Positions 45,358 through 54,519 of a stretch of 59,779 nucleotides of DNA are shown here, piece by piece. Source of the stretch: an uncultured Burkholderiales bacterium. GTDB taxonomy: Bacteria > Pseudomonadota > Gammaproteobacteria > Burkholderiales > Casimicrobiaceae. The notes under the pieces were generated by a model. The model was not told the DNA's origin and did not search any database. It worked only from the letters and a program-made list of their open reading frames with translations. The translations under genes and the position numbers were made by a program. Position 1 is the first letter of the stretch. Each line of letters begins with the position of its first letter. The DNA lies in contig CALDYQ010000017.1 of assembly GCA_937944385.1 (NCBI GenBank), forward strand, positions 1 to 59,779, read 5' to 3'.

Positions 45358-48081
45358 GTGGCTTGGTCCCTCTCACCGACCGTGACGCTTGCATCCCTGC
45401 TCTCATTGCCTCCTGCCGATACCGTCGTGCTGGCGCCGAGCGACCGTGCGCGGCGCGCCTGGCGCGGGCGCTGGCTCCGTGCGATGCGTGGGATGCCGGG
45501 CGCGGGCGAGGCCAGTCTCATGCCCACCTTTCTGACCCTCGAGGAGTGGCTCCGCCTTCTGTGGGAAGACCTGCGACTTCTCGGCCGTCTGCCTGGCGCG
45601 GGGGACCTCGTCGACCCGAGCATCGAGCAGGCACTCTGGCGACTCGCCGCACGCGAGCATGTGGGCGGTGCCCCCGTGGCGTGCGAGAGCTTGGGTGAGG
45701 AAATGCAAGCCGCGTGGCGGCTCCTGAATGCCTACGCCCCGCTACCGATCGACGATGCCCTGATTCCGCCGGAACCAGGCGCGTCCGGCGAGTGGCGAGT
45801 CGACCTACGCGCTGGCGAGGACTGGTGGCAGGCGGCCGCACGTGACGTGCTCGATCGGCTCGAGGGCGCCGGGGTCGTCAGCGAGGCGGAGCTCGCCCGT
45901 CGTCTTTACGCACGGACACACCTGCTCGCGGGTGTGGTCTCACCCCACCTCGTGCTCACGCCCCAGTTCTCGCCCTGGCCGGATGTGATCGCGCTGATCG
46001 CGAGGATCGAGCAACTCGGCGTGAGCTGTGTGCATCGGCTCACGGCTCTCGATTCGACCGCGGGGTCGGTCGAGGCCGCGAATGCGTTGTCTCAGGCTGC
46101 GCGGCCGTTGACGCGCCGCCGCTTCAACCACTTGCTCGGCGAGCGCGAGGCCGCGCTCGATTGGGCGAGATCCCGCGCGGCGGAGGCCATCGCGCAGGGC
46201 ATCGTCGGCCCGCAGGTGGTCATCGTCGTGCCGGATCTCGCATCGAGCTTCGCGCGGTGGCGCCAGAGCGCCGACTTTCTTGCAATCGACGCCAACTTCT
46301 CGATCGGTCCTGCGGTTTCGCGCTATCCGTGGGCGGCCGCCGGGTTCGTGGCAGTGAACGCCGCCTTCGAGCCGTGCGCCATCGAGGAACTGGCCGACGC
46401 GCTGATGCATCCCCGCTGGGGCTGGCAGGTCGAGGCGCGCGAGGCCGTGGCCCGTGCGACGCGACAGGCCATCGAATCGGGCGTCCGCTCCTGGGGCCTT
46501 GCCGACGCGCTGCGTCAGGCCCATCTGTCCGATCGCCTGCGGGCGGTCGAAGCGGCTATCGGCGACTTCGGGGGTGGCGTACGCCGCACCCGCGCCCAGT
46601 GGGCAGAACGATACCGTGCGCTGGTGGCGGCGTTGACCGAGGCGGTGCCGGTGCTCGACTCGGCGCTTGTGCAATTGCAGCGCGCGCTCCGCGAGGCGAT
46701 CGAGCGCTGGCAGTCGCTCGATCGCTGGTTGGGCCCGGTGACGCACGCAGAGGGTCATGGCGAACTCATCAGCCTGACCGACCGCTCGCCGTTTCAGCCC
46801 GAGGCGCACGGTCAGGCGGTGCAGGTGATCGGTCTGCTCGAGTCAGCCGGCTTGCCGCATGATGGGCTCTGGTTCACCGGGGCCACGGCGGATGCGCTCC
46901 CAGAACGCGTGAGCCTCAATCGTGCGCTCGACCCCGCGTGGCAGCGAAGGCATGGCGTGGGTCGTGCCGCCTTTGCGAACGTGCGGGCCCGTGCCGAGGC
47001 GCTCGTGGGTCACTGGCAGAGCCTCGGTCCGGTCTGCATCGCCTCCCGCACCGAAGACGCGGGCGAACCCAAGCGCTGGAGTCCCCTTCTGGCGAGCTGG
47101 CCGCTGGCCGAGGCGGTCGCTGCTCGACCGCGTCCCCCCGATCGGTGCGAGCCTCGGTTCGAGTGGTTGTCGGATGAGGCAGCGCAACCCGATCCGCCGC
47201 TCGGGCGCGCCCGTCTTCGGGACTTCGAGCAGCAGGCCCTGTGCCCGCGGCGCGGGTTCATCTCTGCGCGGCTCGCTGCCGAGCCGTGGCCGCTTCCCGC
47301 CGAAGGGGTGCCCCCGCGTCTGCGCGGCAATCTCCTGCATGCGCTCGCCGAGCATTACGGCAGGGCGATCCTTGGCCGCGACTCGCGAGCGATCGACTGG
47401 TCACAGGTCCACGTGTCGATTCCTGAATGGGTGACCGCCTGCGCGGATCGCCATCGAGACGGGCTCGATCGTTTGCCTGCGGTCGTGCGCCGGGCCGAGC
47501 TGCGCCGGATCGAGCGGATCATGCACCGCTTCGTCGATGTCGAGCAACGACGTGCCGCATTCAGTGTCCACGCGGTCGAATCACCGCTCACGGCCGACAT
47601 CGGCGGTCTCGCCTTGCGTCTGAAGATCGACCGGATCGACGCGATCCCCGCTGCGGGTGCGGACGACCCAGGCCAGCTGGTGGTGGATTACAAGACCGGT
47701 CAGGTGGATCTCAAAGCCCTGACCGATGCGCGCCTGACTGCGCCCCAGCTCGCGGTCTATGCGCTGGCCGCGGGTGAAGCGACGGTCGGCGTGGCGTACG
47801 CGGCACTTGCCGACGACGAAACTGGCCTTCGGGGACTCGGTCGAGGCTGGCAGGCTCAGGAGGCATCGGCTGCGGAAGCGGATGACGAGTTCGCGCGCTT
47901 GCGTTCGGCTTGGGCAGCACAGCTGACCGTGCTGGCCGACGAGCTGAGTCGCGGGGAGGCTGCGCTCGCGCCCATCGAGGGCCTGCGCACCTGTGAGCGC
48001 TGTCCGGTGCGAAGCGCCTGCGGCATCGACCGTGTTCTGGCCGCGCAGGGCAGGGCATTCATCGAGGGCGACGAGGAATGA
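45358..48081 (+). CDS. AddB-like PD-(D/E)XK nuclease (probable DNA repair protein)
   Basis: About 907 residues. A degenerate helicase-like N-terminal part (VVLAPSDRARRAWRGR; TFLTLEEWLRLLW) is followed by a C-terminal RecB-type nuclease: GNLLHALAEHYG (His), then LVVDYKTGQVDL (Asp-x-Lys) and QLAVYALA. Four cysteines bracket this domain (one in EQQALCPRRGF, three in CERCPVRSACG), the 4Fe-4S arrangement of AddB. No intact Walker A is seen. The start is taken as GTG 45358, after which family-like sequence begins; the frame is open 225 bp further up. It overlaps its helicase partner by ATGA. The pair probably processes double-strand breaks. Confidence 0.85.
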   Translation: MAWSLSPTVTLASLLSLPPADTVVLAPSDRARRAWRGRWLRAMRGMPGAGEASLMPTFLTLEEWLRLLWEDLRLLGRLPGAGDLVDPSIEQALWRLAAREHVGGAPVACESLGEEMQAAWRLLNAYAPLPIDDALIPPEPGASGEWRVDLRAGEDWWQAAARDVLDRLEGAGVVSEAELARRLYARTHLLAGVVSPHLVLTPQFSPWPDVIALIARIEQLGVSCVHRLTALDSTAGSVEAANALSQAARPLTRRRFNHLLGEREAALDWARSRAAEAIAQGIVGPQVVIVVPDLASSFARWRQSADFLAIDANFSIGPAVSRYPWAAAGFVAVNAAFEPCAIEELADALMHPRWGWQVEAREAVARATRQAIESGVRSWGLADALRQAHLSDRLRAVEAAIGDFGGGVRRTRAQWAERYRALVAALTEAVPVLDSALVQLQRALREAIERWQSLDRWLGPVTHAEGHGELISLTDRSPFQPEAHGQAVQVIGLLESAGLPHDGLWFTGATADALPERVSLNRALDPAWQRRHGVGRAAFANVRARAEALVGHWQSLGPVCIASRTEDAGEPKRWSPLLASWPLAEAVAARPRPPDRCEPRFEWLSDEAAQPDPPLGRARLRDFEQQALCPRRGFISARLAAEPWPLPAEGVPPRLRGNLLHALAEHYGRAILGRDSRAIDWSQVHVSIPEWVTACADRHRDGLDRLPAVVRRAELRRIERIMHRFVDVEQRRAAFSVHAVESPLTADIGGLALRLKIDRIDAIPAAGADDPGQLVVDYKTGQVDLKALTDARLTAPQLAVYALAAGEATVGVAYAALADDETGLRGLGRGWQAQEASAAEADDEFARLRSAWAAQLTVLADELSRGEAALAPIEGLRTCERCPVRSACGIDRVLAAQGRAFIEGDEE

Positions 48082-51000
48082 GCGCACTTGCGGACGCCTC
48101 GGCGCGTCGCCGTGCGCTCGACGTCGCGCACTCCTTCATCGTCCAGGCGCCAGCCGGCGCGGGCAAGACGGAGCTCTTGATCCAGCGCCTGCTTTCGCTT
48201 CTCGCCGTGGTCGAGCATCCGTCCCAGGTGCTCGCCATCACCTTCACCAACAAGGCGGCTGCGGAGATGCGCGAACGTCTTCAGGCTGCGCTCACGGAAG
48301 CGGCGACGAAACCCGAGCCCGCGGCGTCGCCCGAGCGAGAACGCTGGGCGCTCGCGCGAGCAGTCGTCGAGCGGGATCGTGAATTGGGTTGGGCGCTGTC
48401 CGAGCGTTTCGATGCGGTGCCGATCGAAACCTTCGATGCCCTCTGCCTGCGCCTCGCTCAAGCGGGCTGGACGCCTGATGCCGTCGACCACACGGCATGG
48501 ACCACACTCGACCCGGATCTCCGCGGGCTCTACCTCGAAGCGGCGCGCGCTGCGATCGAAGCGCTGGACGAGTTGGACGTCACGGAGGATGCCGATGCGA
48601 CCGCGGATCTCCTCGACCGCATGGACAATCGCGTGGGCCTGCTCGTGACCGGCCTGGCCGATCTGCTCGCGCGCCGCGGGCAATGGGCCGAGCACGCGCT
48701 CGACGACAGCGAGGTAGCGGCACAGGCACAGGACGCTCTCATCACGGCGCGGGTCGAGCGCGGCCTCGGGGCGCTCGCCGCGACCTGGACGAAACATGAG
48801 CTCACGCAGGCGCAGGATTGGGCGCGGGTGGCCATCGCCCATCTCGACGACGAGCAAGAGCGCGAGGCACTGCGGCCGCTCGCCGAGGGTGAAGCGCCCG
48901 TGGCGCGTCTCGATGATCTGCCCAAGTGGCGTGCGCTGGCGCAGCTCATGCTGACCAAGGAGGGCGCATGGCGAAGAAAAGTCGACAAGCGGCACGGCTT
49001 CCCGTCGTCGCAGCGTCCGGTGGGCAATGCACTCACGGCGTTCTGCCTGCAACGCCAGGCGGACGATGAGACCGGCCGGGCGGCGGCGCTCCTTGCAAGC
49101 ACGCATCAGTGGCCGGATCGTTCAGCGCTTGCGGGGCACGCACGGGCGCGCCGTGCAACGCAATGGTTGCTCAAGCGCGCATTGGCCGAACTGCAGATGC
49201 GGCTCGCCGCGCGGGGCGTCACCGACTTTGCCGGGGTTGCGCTCGCAGCACAGTCTGCCCTTGCAGTGAATGCACGGGGCGTGGCCGAACGCCTGGATGC
49301 GCAGATCGCCCATATCCTGGTCGATGAGTTTCAGGATACGAATCCCGCCCAGGCGCGACTGCTCGAGCAACTCGTAGCGGAGTGGACGCCCGGCGACGGT
49401 CGCACGCTCTTTCTCGTGGGCGATCCGATGCAGTCCATCTACGCCTTCCGCGATGCGGATGTCGGCATCTTCCTCTCGGCCATGCAGCACGGGGTGGGGC
49501 CGGTCTCGCTCGAGGTGCTGACCTTGAGCGCGAACTTCCGCTCCCGACCGACGCTGGTCGAGTGGGTCAATCGGGTCTCGCCCTCCGCGTTCGCGCAGGC
49601 TGCGGGCACTGAGACAACCACGGCCGAGCGGGCGGCCATCCCGTTCGTGGCAGCGCACGCGGCCCGCACCGATGGCGAGGATGCGCATGTCGGTGCGTAC
49701 CTGTTCGAGACCGCCCGCGATGAAGCGCGCTGGATCGCCGACCAGATTGCGACGCTCAAGCAGCGCGCGCCAAGCGAGCGGATCGCGGTCATCGTGCGTC
49801 GGCGTGAGGACGCTCTGCCGATCATCGAAGAACTGGCTCGACGTCCGATCGCCACCACGGCGGTGGAGTTTGCGCCGCTGGCGGCACGACCGGTCGTGCG
49901 CGATCTGTTGACCCTCACTGAACTTCTGGCCCAACCCACCGATGCGTTGGCCTTCTTTGCCTGGCTTCGTTCTCCCCTGGTCGGGCTCCGCTTGTCGTCG
50001 CTGGCGCGACTGGCCGCCGATGCCCGCGAAACGTCCAGCACGCGGTTGCTTCTCGATGCCGCGCAGCGCGAGGTGGCGCTGTCACGGTTTGCTGCCGGGC
50101 AGACGAACGCCACGGAGGACGCGAGTGACGCCAGCCGACTCCGTGCTGCGCTTGCGGCGTATGACCTCGCCATGGCCGAGCGCGAGCTTCATCCCCTGGC
50201 CGAGTGTGCTTGGCGCCTCTTTTTGCGGCTGGGCGGGCGAGACCTCCTGCTCGAACCAGAGGATCGTGAAGAGGCGGAGCTGTTCCTCGGGCTCGTGGAC
50301 CGTGCGGCACCGCGGGGGCTTCTCGCCGATCGTGATGCGCTGCTTCGTGAACTGGCGAGTCTCAAGCGCACGCTGTCTGCGGGGAGTGCGACAACGCCCG
50401 CCGGTCCTGCGGAAGGTTCCGTGGAAATCCTGACCATCCACAAGGCGAAGGGGCTGGAATGGGACAGCGTGTTCCTTCCCGCGCTCGGTCAGACCGGGGG
50501 ACGGGAGAGCTTTCAGCCGTTGGTGTGGTTGATCGAGCGAAGCCCAGGACATGGGGAGGCCGCCCAGCTCGTCCTGGCTACGCGGGAACGCCGGCGCAGC
50601 GAGGAGGGCAGCGTCTTTGCGTTCGTGCGTCGCCTACGCCAGGGGCTTGAGTCGGCCGAGCGCGCGCGTCTGCTTTACGTCGCGGTGACCCGCGCGCGCG
50701 AACGTCTCTACCTGTCCCGGACCGGGGCGACCCGGGCGCCGGGGGCGTCGCTCGCGGGGCTCGTCTCCTGGGATGATGCCTTGAAGCTGGAGACCGCCGA
50801 TCCGGCCGACCCCCACGGCGCTGCCGCCTCGGGTGAAGCCGTTTTCATGGCGCCGACCGCGTCGCTGATGCGTATCGTCGGCGCAACTCGGACAACTTTG
50901 GAACTTGTCCCGCGATCCGAGCGCGGATCGCGTTCGCGAACGACATCCGAGACCGGTGCAGAAGCGGCGCAACCAGACCGGGGCGCAGAGCTTTCTTCGG

Positions 51001-51521
51001 CGCGCATGGAGCGGGCGATGGGCGTGGTCGGTCATCGACTCCTCGAGGCGCTTGCGCGACGGCCGCAGGACGCGACCGGGCCTGTTGCGCAGATCGATGC
51101 GGACGCGGTCGCGGCGCTCCTCGTGGGGGAGGGCGTGCCGGTGGAGGCAGCGCACCCGCTGGCTCGTCGCCTCGTCGATCACCTCGTGCGCCTTTCCAGC
51201 GAAAGCCCGCATTGGGCTTTTGTTTTTGGGCGTGACCATGCCGAGGCGGGAAGCGAAGTGAATCTCGTTCATGCCGGAGAGGCGCTGCGCGTGGATCGAA
51301 CGTTCATCACGACGTCAGGCGAGCGCTGGATCGTCGATTTCAAGTTCGGCGAGCCGCCACCAGGCTCAGACGTCGCGTCGTGGCTTGAGTCTTGGACAGT
51401 CCACCACCGCGCTCAAATGGAACGCTATGCGCGTGCCTTTCGCGCCATGGAGACACGGCCGCTGCACTGCGCGGTCTACGCGATCTGGTTGGATCAGCTC
51501 ATTCCGATGTCATGGACATGA
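48078..51521 (+). CDS. AddA/RecB-like UvrD-family helicase-nuclease
   Basis: An 1147-residue superfamily 1A helicase. Walker A is in VQAPAGAGKTELLIQRLLSL. Motif Ia is TFTNKAAAEMRERLQ, motif II LVDEFQDTNPAQARLL, motif III LFLVGDPMQSIYAFRDAD, and later motifs include EILTIHKAKGLEWDSVFLP and YVAVTRARERLYLS. The C-terminus carries a nuclease core (WIVDFKFGEPP, Asp-x-Lys). This resembles AddA. Together with the preceding AddB-like protein it forms a two-subunit end-resection enzyme; recB, recC and recD are not present in the window. Confidence 0.92.
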   Translation: MSALADASARRRALDVAHSFIVQAPAGAGKTELLIQRLLSLLAVVEHPSQVLAITFTNKAAAEMRERLQAALTEAATKPEPAASPERERWALARAVVERDRELGWALSERFDAVPIETFDALCLRLAQAGWTPDAVDHTAWTTLDPDLRGLYLEAARAAIEALDELDVTEDADATADLLDRMDNRVGLLVTGLADLLARRGQWAEHALDDSEVAAQAQDALITARVERGLGALAATWTKHELTQAQDWARVAIAHLDDEQEREALRPLAEGEAPVARLDDLPKWRALAQLMLTKEGAWRRKVDKRHGFPSSQRPVGNALTAFCLQRQADDETGRAAALLASTHQWPDRSALAGHARARRATQWLLKRALAELQMRLAARGVTDFAGVALAAQSALAVNARGVAERLDAQIAHILVDEFQDTNPAQARLLEQLVAEWTPGDGRTLFLVGDPMQSIYAFRDADVGIFLSAMQHGVGPVSLEVLTLSANFRSRPTLVEWVNRVSPSAFAQAAGTETTTAERAAIPFVAAHAARTDGEDAHVGAYLFETARDEARWIADQIATLKQRAPSERIAVIVRRREDALPIIEELARRPIATTAVEFAPLAARPVVRDLLTLTELLAQPTDALAFFAWLRSPLVGLRLSSLARLAADARETSSTRLLLDAAQREVALSRFAAGQTNATEDASDASRLRAALAAYDLAMAERELHPLAECAWRLFLRLGGRDLLLEPEDREEAELFLGLVDRAAPRGLLADRDALLRELASLKRTLSAGSATTPAGPAEGSVEILTIHKAKGLEWDSVFLPALGQTGGRESFQPLVWLIERSPGHGEAAQLVLATRERRRSEEGSVFAFVRRLRQGLESAERARLLYVAVTRARERLYLSRTGATRAPGASLAGLVSWDDALKLETADPADPHGAAASGEAVFMAPTASLMRIVGATRTTLELVPRSERGSRSRTTSETGAEAAQPDRGAELSSARMERAMGVVGHRLLEALARRPQDATGPVAQIDADAVAALLVGEGVPVEAAHPLARRLVDHLVRLSSESPHWAFVFGRDHAEAGSEVNLVHAGEALRVDRTFITTSGERWIVDFKFGEPPPGSDVASWLESWTVHHRAQMERYARAFRAMETRPLHCAVYAIWLDQLIPMSWT

Positions 51522-51611
51522 GCGCTTTTTCGGGCTCGCGCGGCTTGGCGTGATTCCTACAATGAATGGGACTTCGTTTCACGCGACGGCAGATGCCCGT
51601 CGACGGAAAGG

Positions 51612-52595
51612 ATGCCCGCTGCCTTTCGATTGTCACGCGCCCCGCTCAGTCTGCCCGTCGATGCGGCACCGAGCGCGCTGACCATTGGTAATTTCGATGG
51701 GGTGCATCGTGGGCATCAGGCGTTGCTCGAGGCAACCGTGCAGGCTGCCCGGGAACGTGGCCTCGCCCCGACCGTTCTCACCTTCGAACCCTCACCGGGC
51801 GCATTCTTCGCGCGGAGCCGCGGGCTTTCCCCCCCAGTGCGTCTGCAGCGGCTCCGCGACAAGGTCGCCTGTCTGCGCGCGCTGGGTGTGTCACATGTCT
51901 GTGTGGCTCGATTCGATCAGGCCATGGCCTCGCTTTCGCCCGAAGCGTTTTGCGAGACGGTTTTGAGGCAGCGACTCAATGTGCGCTGGCTGATCGTTGG
52001 CCAGGACTTCCGATTCGGACGCGGTCGATCCGGCGACGTGGCCACCTTGCGGGCATGGGCGGCAGGTTGTGGGGTGGAGGTGCATGTTCTGCCCGACGTC
52101 GGCGTGGAGGGGCTGCGCTTTTCCTCCTCGATGGTGCGCGAGGCCCTGGCCGTGGGTGACTGCGCGGCCGCGGCCGCGCTGCTCGGGCGACCGTATCGCA
52201 TTTCGGGGCGCGTCACGCATGGGCAAAAGCTTGGGCGGACCCTGGGCTTTCCGACCATCAACATCCCGCTCTGGTCACCGCCCCCGGTCTTGGGGGTGTT
52301 CGCGGTGCGGGTTCATGGCGTCGATGTCGCGGGAGGCCAGGCCATCGCAGGCGCGGCGAGCGCCGGGGTCCGGCCAACGGTGACGTCATCCGGACGACCG
52401 TTGCTCGAAGTGCATCTGCTCGATTTCTCGGGCAACCTCTACGGCCAGCGCGTCGTGGTCGAATTCGTGGAGTTCCTCCGCTCGGAGGCGCGATTCGCAT
52501 CCACGGCCGAAATGGTCGAGCAGATGCATCGGGATGTGGCCAAGGCGCGGGCCGTGTTGCTCGAATCGGCGGCCGCCGCGCTCGAGGGCCGTTGA
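51612..52595 (+). CDS. ribF: Bifunctional riboflavin kinase/FAD synthetase
   Basis: A 327-residue enzyme making FMN and then FAD. The N-terminal adenylyltransferase domain has TIGNFDGVHRGHQALLE, VLTFEPSPGAFF and VGQDFRFGRGRSGD. The C-terminal riboflavin-kinase domain has GRVTHGQKLGRTLGFPTINI and LEVHLLDFSGNLYGQRV. A TACAAT hexamer at 51558-51563 in the 90-bp upstream gap could be a -10 box, but no -35 at the right distance was found. Confidence 0.95.
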   Translation: MPAAFRLSRAPLSLPVDAAPSALTIGNFDGVHRGHQALLEATVQAARERGLAPTVLTFEPSPGAFFARSRGLSPPVRLQRLRDKVACLRALGVSHVCVARFDQAMASLSPEAFCETVLRQRLNVRWLIVGQDFRFGRGRSGDVATLRAWAAGCGVEVHVLPDVGVEGLRFSSSMVREALAVGDCAAAAALLGRPYRISGRVTHGQKLGRTLGFPTINIPLWSPPPVLGVFAVRVHGVDVAGGQAIAGAASAGVRPTVTSSGRPLLEVHLLDFSGNLYGQRVVVEFVEFLRSEARFASTAEMVEQMHRDVAKARAVLLESAAAALEGR

Positions 52596-52596
52596 A

Positions 52597-53199
52597 ATGG
52601 TGTTCGTCGCGCCCATGCCCCCTGGACTGGCCGAACCGGTGCGCGAAGTCCTCGAATGCGCCCGCCGTGCCGTGCCGAACATGGATGCGGTGCTCAAGCA
52701 CGCCCGCGATGCCTGGCACATGGCGCTCGACATGCCGAGACTCGAGCGGGCGGCTGCTGGGCACGTGCTCATCCTCGCCCTGCACCGTGCGGGTCGGCTG
52801 GAGGATGTCTGCAAAGTCGCAACCGAGGTGCTGCCCGTCTTGCGGGAGTATGCGGACGCCCCGTTTGGTGCCGCCGCCTACAGTGAGGCGCTGCGCTGCG
52901 CTACGGTCGCCGCCGCGGAGACCGGACGATTCACCGAAGCGTTGGCGCTGGCGACCGAATTGCACGAGTATGTCCAGTTGCGCGAACTGGAGGACGAGCG
53001 CCCGTCAGCTCTCAGTCTTCTGGGTGTAGCCTTCGACCGTTCAGGCGATCCATGGCAGGCTGCCCGCATCCTTCGTAGGGCTGCTGCAGAGGCGCGGTGC
53101 CGCGGCGGTGACCGGGCGCGGGTGCTCGCGCTCAACAACCTCGCGGTCATCCTGCTCAGCCAGTACGACCTCTTTCGCGAGGCCGGGGAAGCGCGATAA
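52597..53199 (+). CDS. N-terminal TPR fragment of a split TPR-GGDEF gene
   Basis: A 200-residue helical protein with tetratricopeptide-like repeats (LILALHRAGRLEDVCKVATE, EALALATELHEY, RVLALNNLAVILLSQYDL). It ends at a TAA in GCG CGA TAA GGC GAC. The next gene continues in exactly the same frame 12 bases later with further TPR-like sequence, so one stop codon appears to divide a ~549-residue protein. The start ATG lies 1 base after ribF, with GAGGG upstream. It may be translated as a free TPR protein or be the relic of an interrupted gene. Confidence 0.7.
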   Translation: MVFVAPMPPGLAEPVREVLECARRAVPNMDAVLKHARDAWHMALDMPRLERAAAGHVLILALHRAGRLEDVCKVATEVLPVLREYADAPFGAAAYSEALRCATVAAAETGRFTEALALATELHEYVQLRELEDERPSALSLLGVAFDRSGDPWQAARILRRAAAEARCRGGDRARVLALNNLAVILLSQYDLFREAGEAR

Positions 53200-53211
53200 G
53201 GCGACGCCATC

Positions 53212-54246
53212 TTGCACGAGGCGCTCCAGGTGATCGAGGAGGCGGCGCCGATTGCAAAATGCGTCGGTGACGGCTATCTCGAATCGATGGTTCTTTCGAA
53301 TCTCGGTGAAATCCAGGCGGTCCTCGGGCTGACGGACGAGGCCGAACGGACCCTCGACCGGGCTCAGCGGATCGCGCAGGAAGGTCCGTACGAGGCGCTG
53401 GCATCGAGGATTGCCTACGCGCGGGGCGACCTGGCGCTCAGGCGAAACGACCCACGCACGGCCATCAAATGGTTGACCGAAGCGCAGAAGGCGCTCGTGC
53501 TTTCGCCGGTGGAGACATCGGCGGTCATGGTGTCGAGAGCGCTCTATCGCGCCTACCGCCAACTTGGCGATGCGAGCACCGCACTCGCCATGCTCGAGCA
53601 GACCCGCGCCATGGAACTCGCCCGTGCCCGACGCCAGCTTCAGGCGCGCTCCGAGTACACCCTGAGCCGGGTCGAGGCGGAGGAACGTCAGCGGCAGACG
53701 CTCGACGACGCGTACCGTGTAGCGCAGGAGAGCGCCCGGCGCGCAAATGCCATGGAACGGCTGGCCCTGCAGGATGCACTGACCGGGCTCGCCAATCGTC
53801 GCGCGCTCGTGGCGCATCTCGATCGCGTGCTTGAGCGAGCGGCCGTGCGTGGCCAAGAGGTTGCGGTGATCCTGATCGATCTGGATCATTTCAAGCAGAT
53901 CAATGACCGATTCGGCCATGCCGTGGGCGACCGGGTGTTGCAGCGCGTGGCTGTGCTCCTGCGCGATCGCGTCCAGCCCGGGCTCGTCGCCCGACCCGGC
54001 GGCGAGGAGTTCGTGATAGTGCTGGAGAACGTCAATGCGACGCATGCGGTGACGCAGTGCGAGGAGCTCCGCCTGATGGTGGCTCACCACCCGTGGCACA
54101 CCATCGCCGAGGGGCTCGTGGTGACCTTGAGCGCGGGTATCGCGAGCTATCCGTACGTCGCGCCGGGCGAACTGCTGGAGCAGGCGGACCTGCAGATGTA
54201 CCGCGCCAAGCGGATGGGCCGAAACCGCGTATCGGTCGTTCCCTGA
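53212..54246 (+). CDS. Diguanylate cyclase (TPR-coiled coil-GGDEF), C-terminal part of the split gene
   Basis: A 344-residue cyclic-di-GMP synthase. TPR-like helices (1-130) and a coiled coil (~133-180) precede a GGDEF domain with DALTGLANRRAL (188-199), DLDHFKQIND (223-232) and the active-site GGEEF (263-267). The RxxD inhibitory site upstream is absent (QPGLVARPGGEEF). The only start near the stop of the upstream fragment is TTG 53212, with AAGG about 10 bases earlier; ATG starts lie further in. The catalytic domain is intact, so activity is likely if translated. Confidence 0.8.
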   Translation: MHEALQVIEEAAPIAKCVGDGYLESMVLSNLGEIQAVLGLTDEAERTLDRAQRIAQEGPYEALASRIAYARGDLALRRNDPRTAIKWLTEAQKALVLSPVETSAVMVSRALYRAYRQLGDASTALAMLEQTRAMELARARRQLQARSEYTLSRVEAEERQRQTLDDAYRVAQESARRANAMERLALQDALTGLANRRALVAHLDRVLERAAVRGQEVAVILIDLDHFKQINDRFGHAVGDRVLQRVAVLLRDRVQPGLVARPGGEEFVIVLENVNATHAVTQCEELRLMVAHHPWHTIAEGLVVTLSAGIASYPYVAPGELLEQADLQMYRAKRMGRNRVSVVP

Positions 54247-54519
54247 GTGAGGCGGGCGCACCCCGCGGCATGGTCGCCGAAATGCGAGACAATAGCTTCA
54301 TGCACCCGACTCACGCATTCTTTCCCCGGCAGAGCTTCGCCGGTGCGCACGCACGGCAGACGCGTCGCGACCGAATTTGACGGCGGCCTGCGCTGATGGC
54401 GCGCACGTCGTCAGCCTCCCGCCTGGGCCGACGACCGGTTCCCGTCGGATCGGCCCGGTTCCGCCTCTCGTCCACACCCGCACAGCTGCGATTGCCCACG
54501 CGGGTCAGCCGTCTCTGCC

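Noticed and set aside
51545-51563. TTGGCG and TACAAT before ribF as a sigma-70 promoter
   Set aside because: The two hexamers are only 7 bp apart, and no other -35 sits at 16-18 bp.
54247-54519. A leader peptide or RNA switch before ileS
   Set aside because: No convincing small gene, terminator hairpin or known riboswitch pattern could be read in the 273-bp gap.
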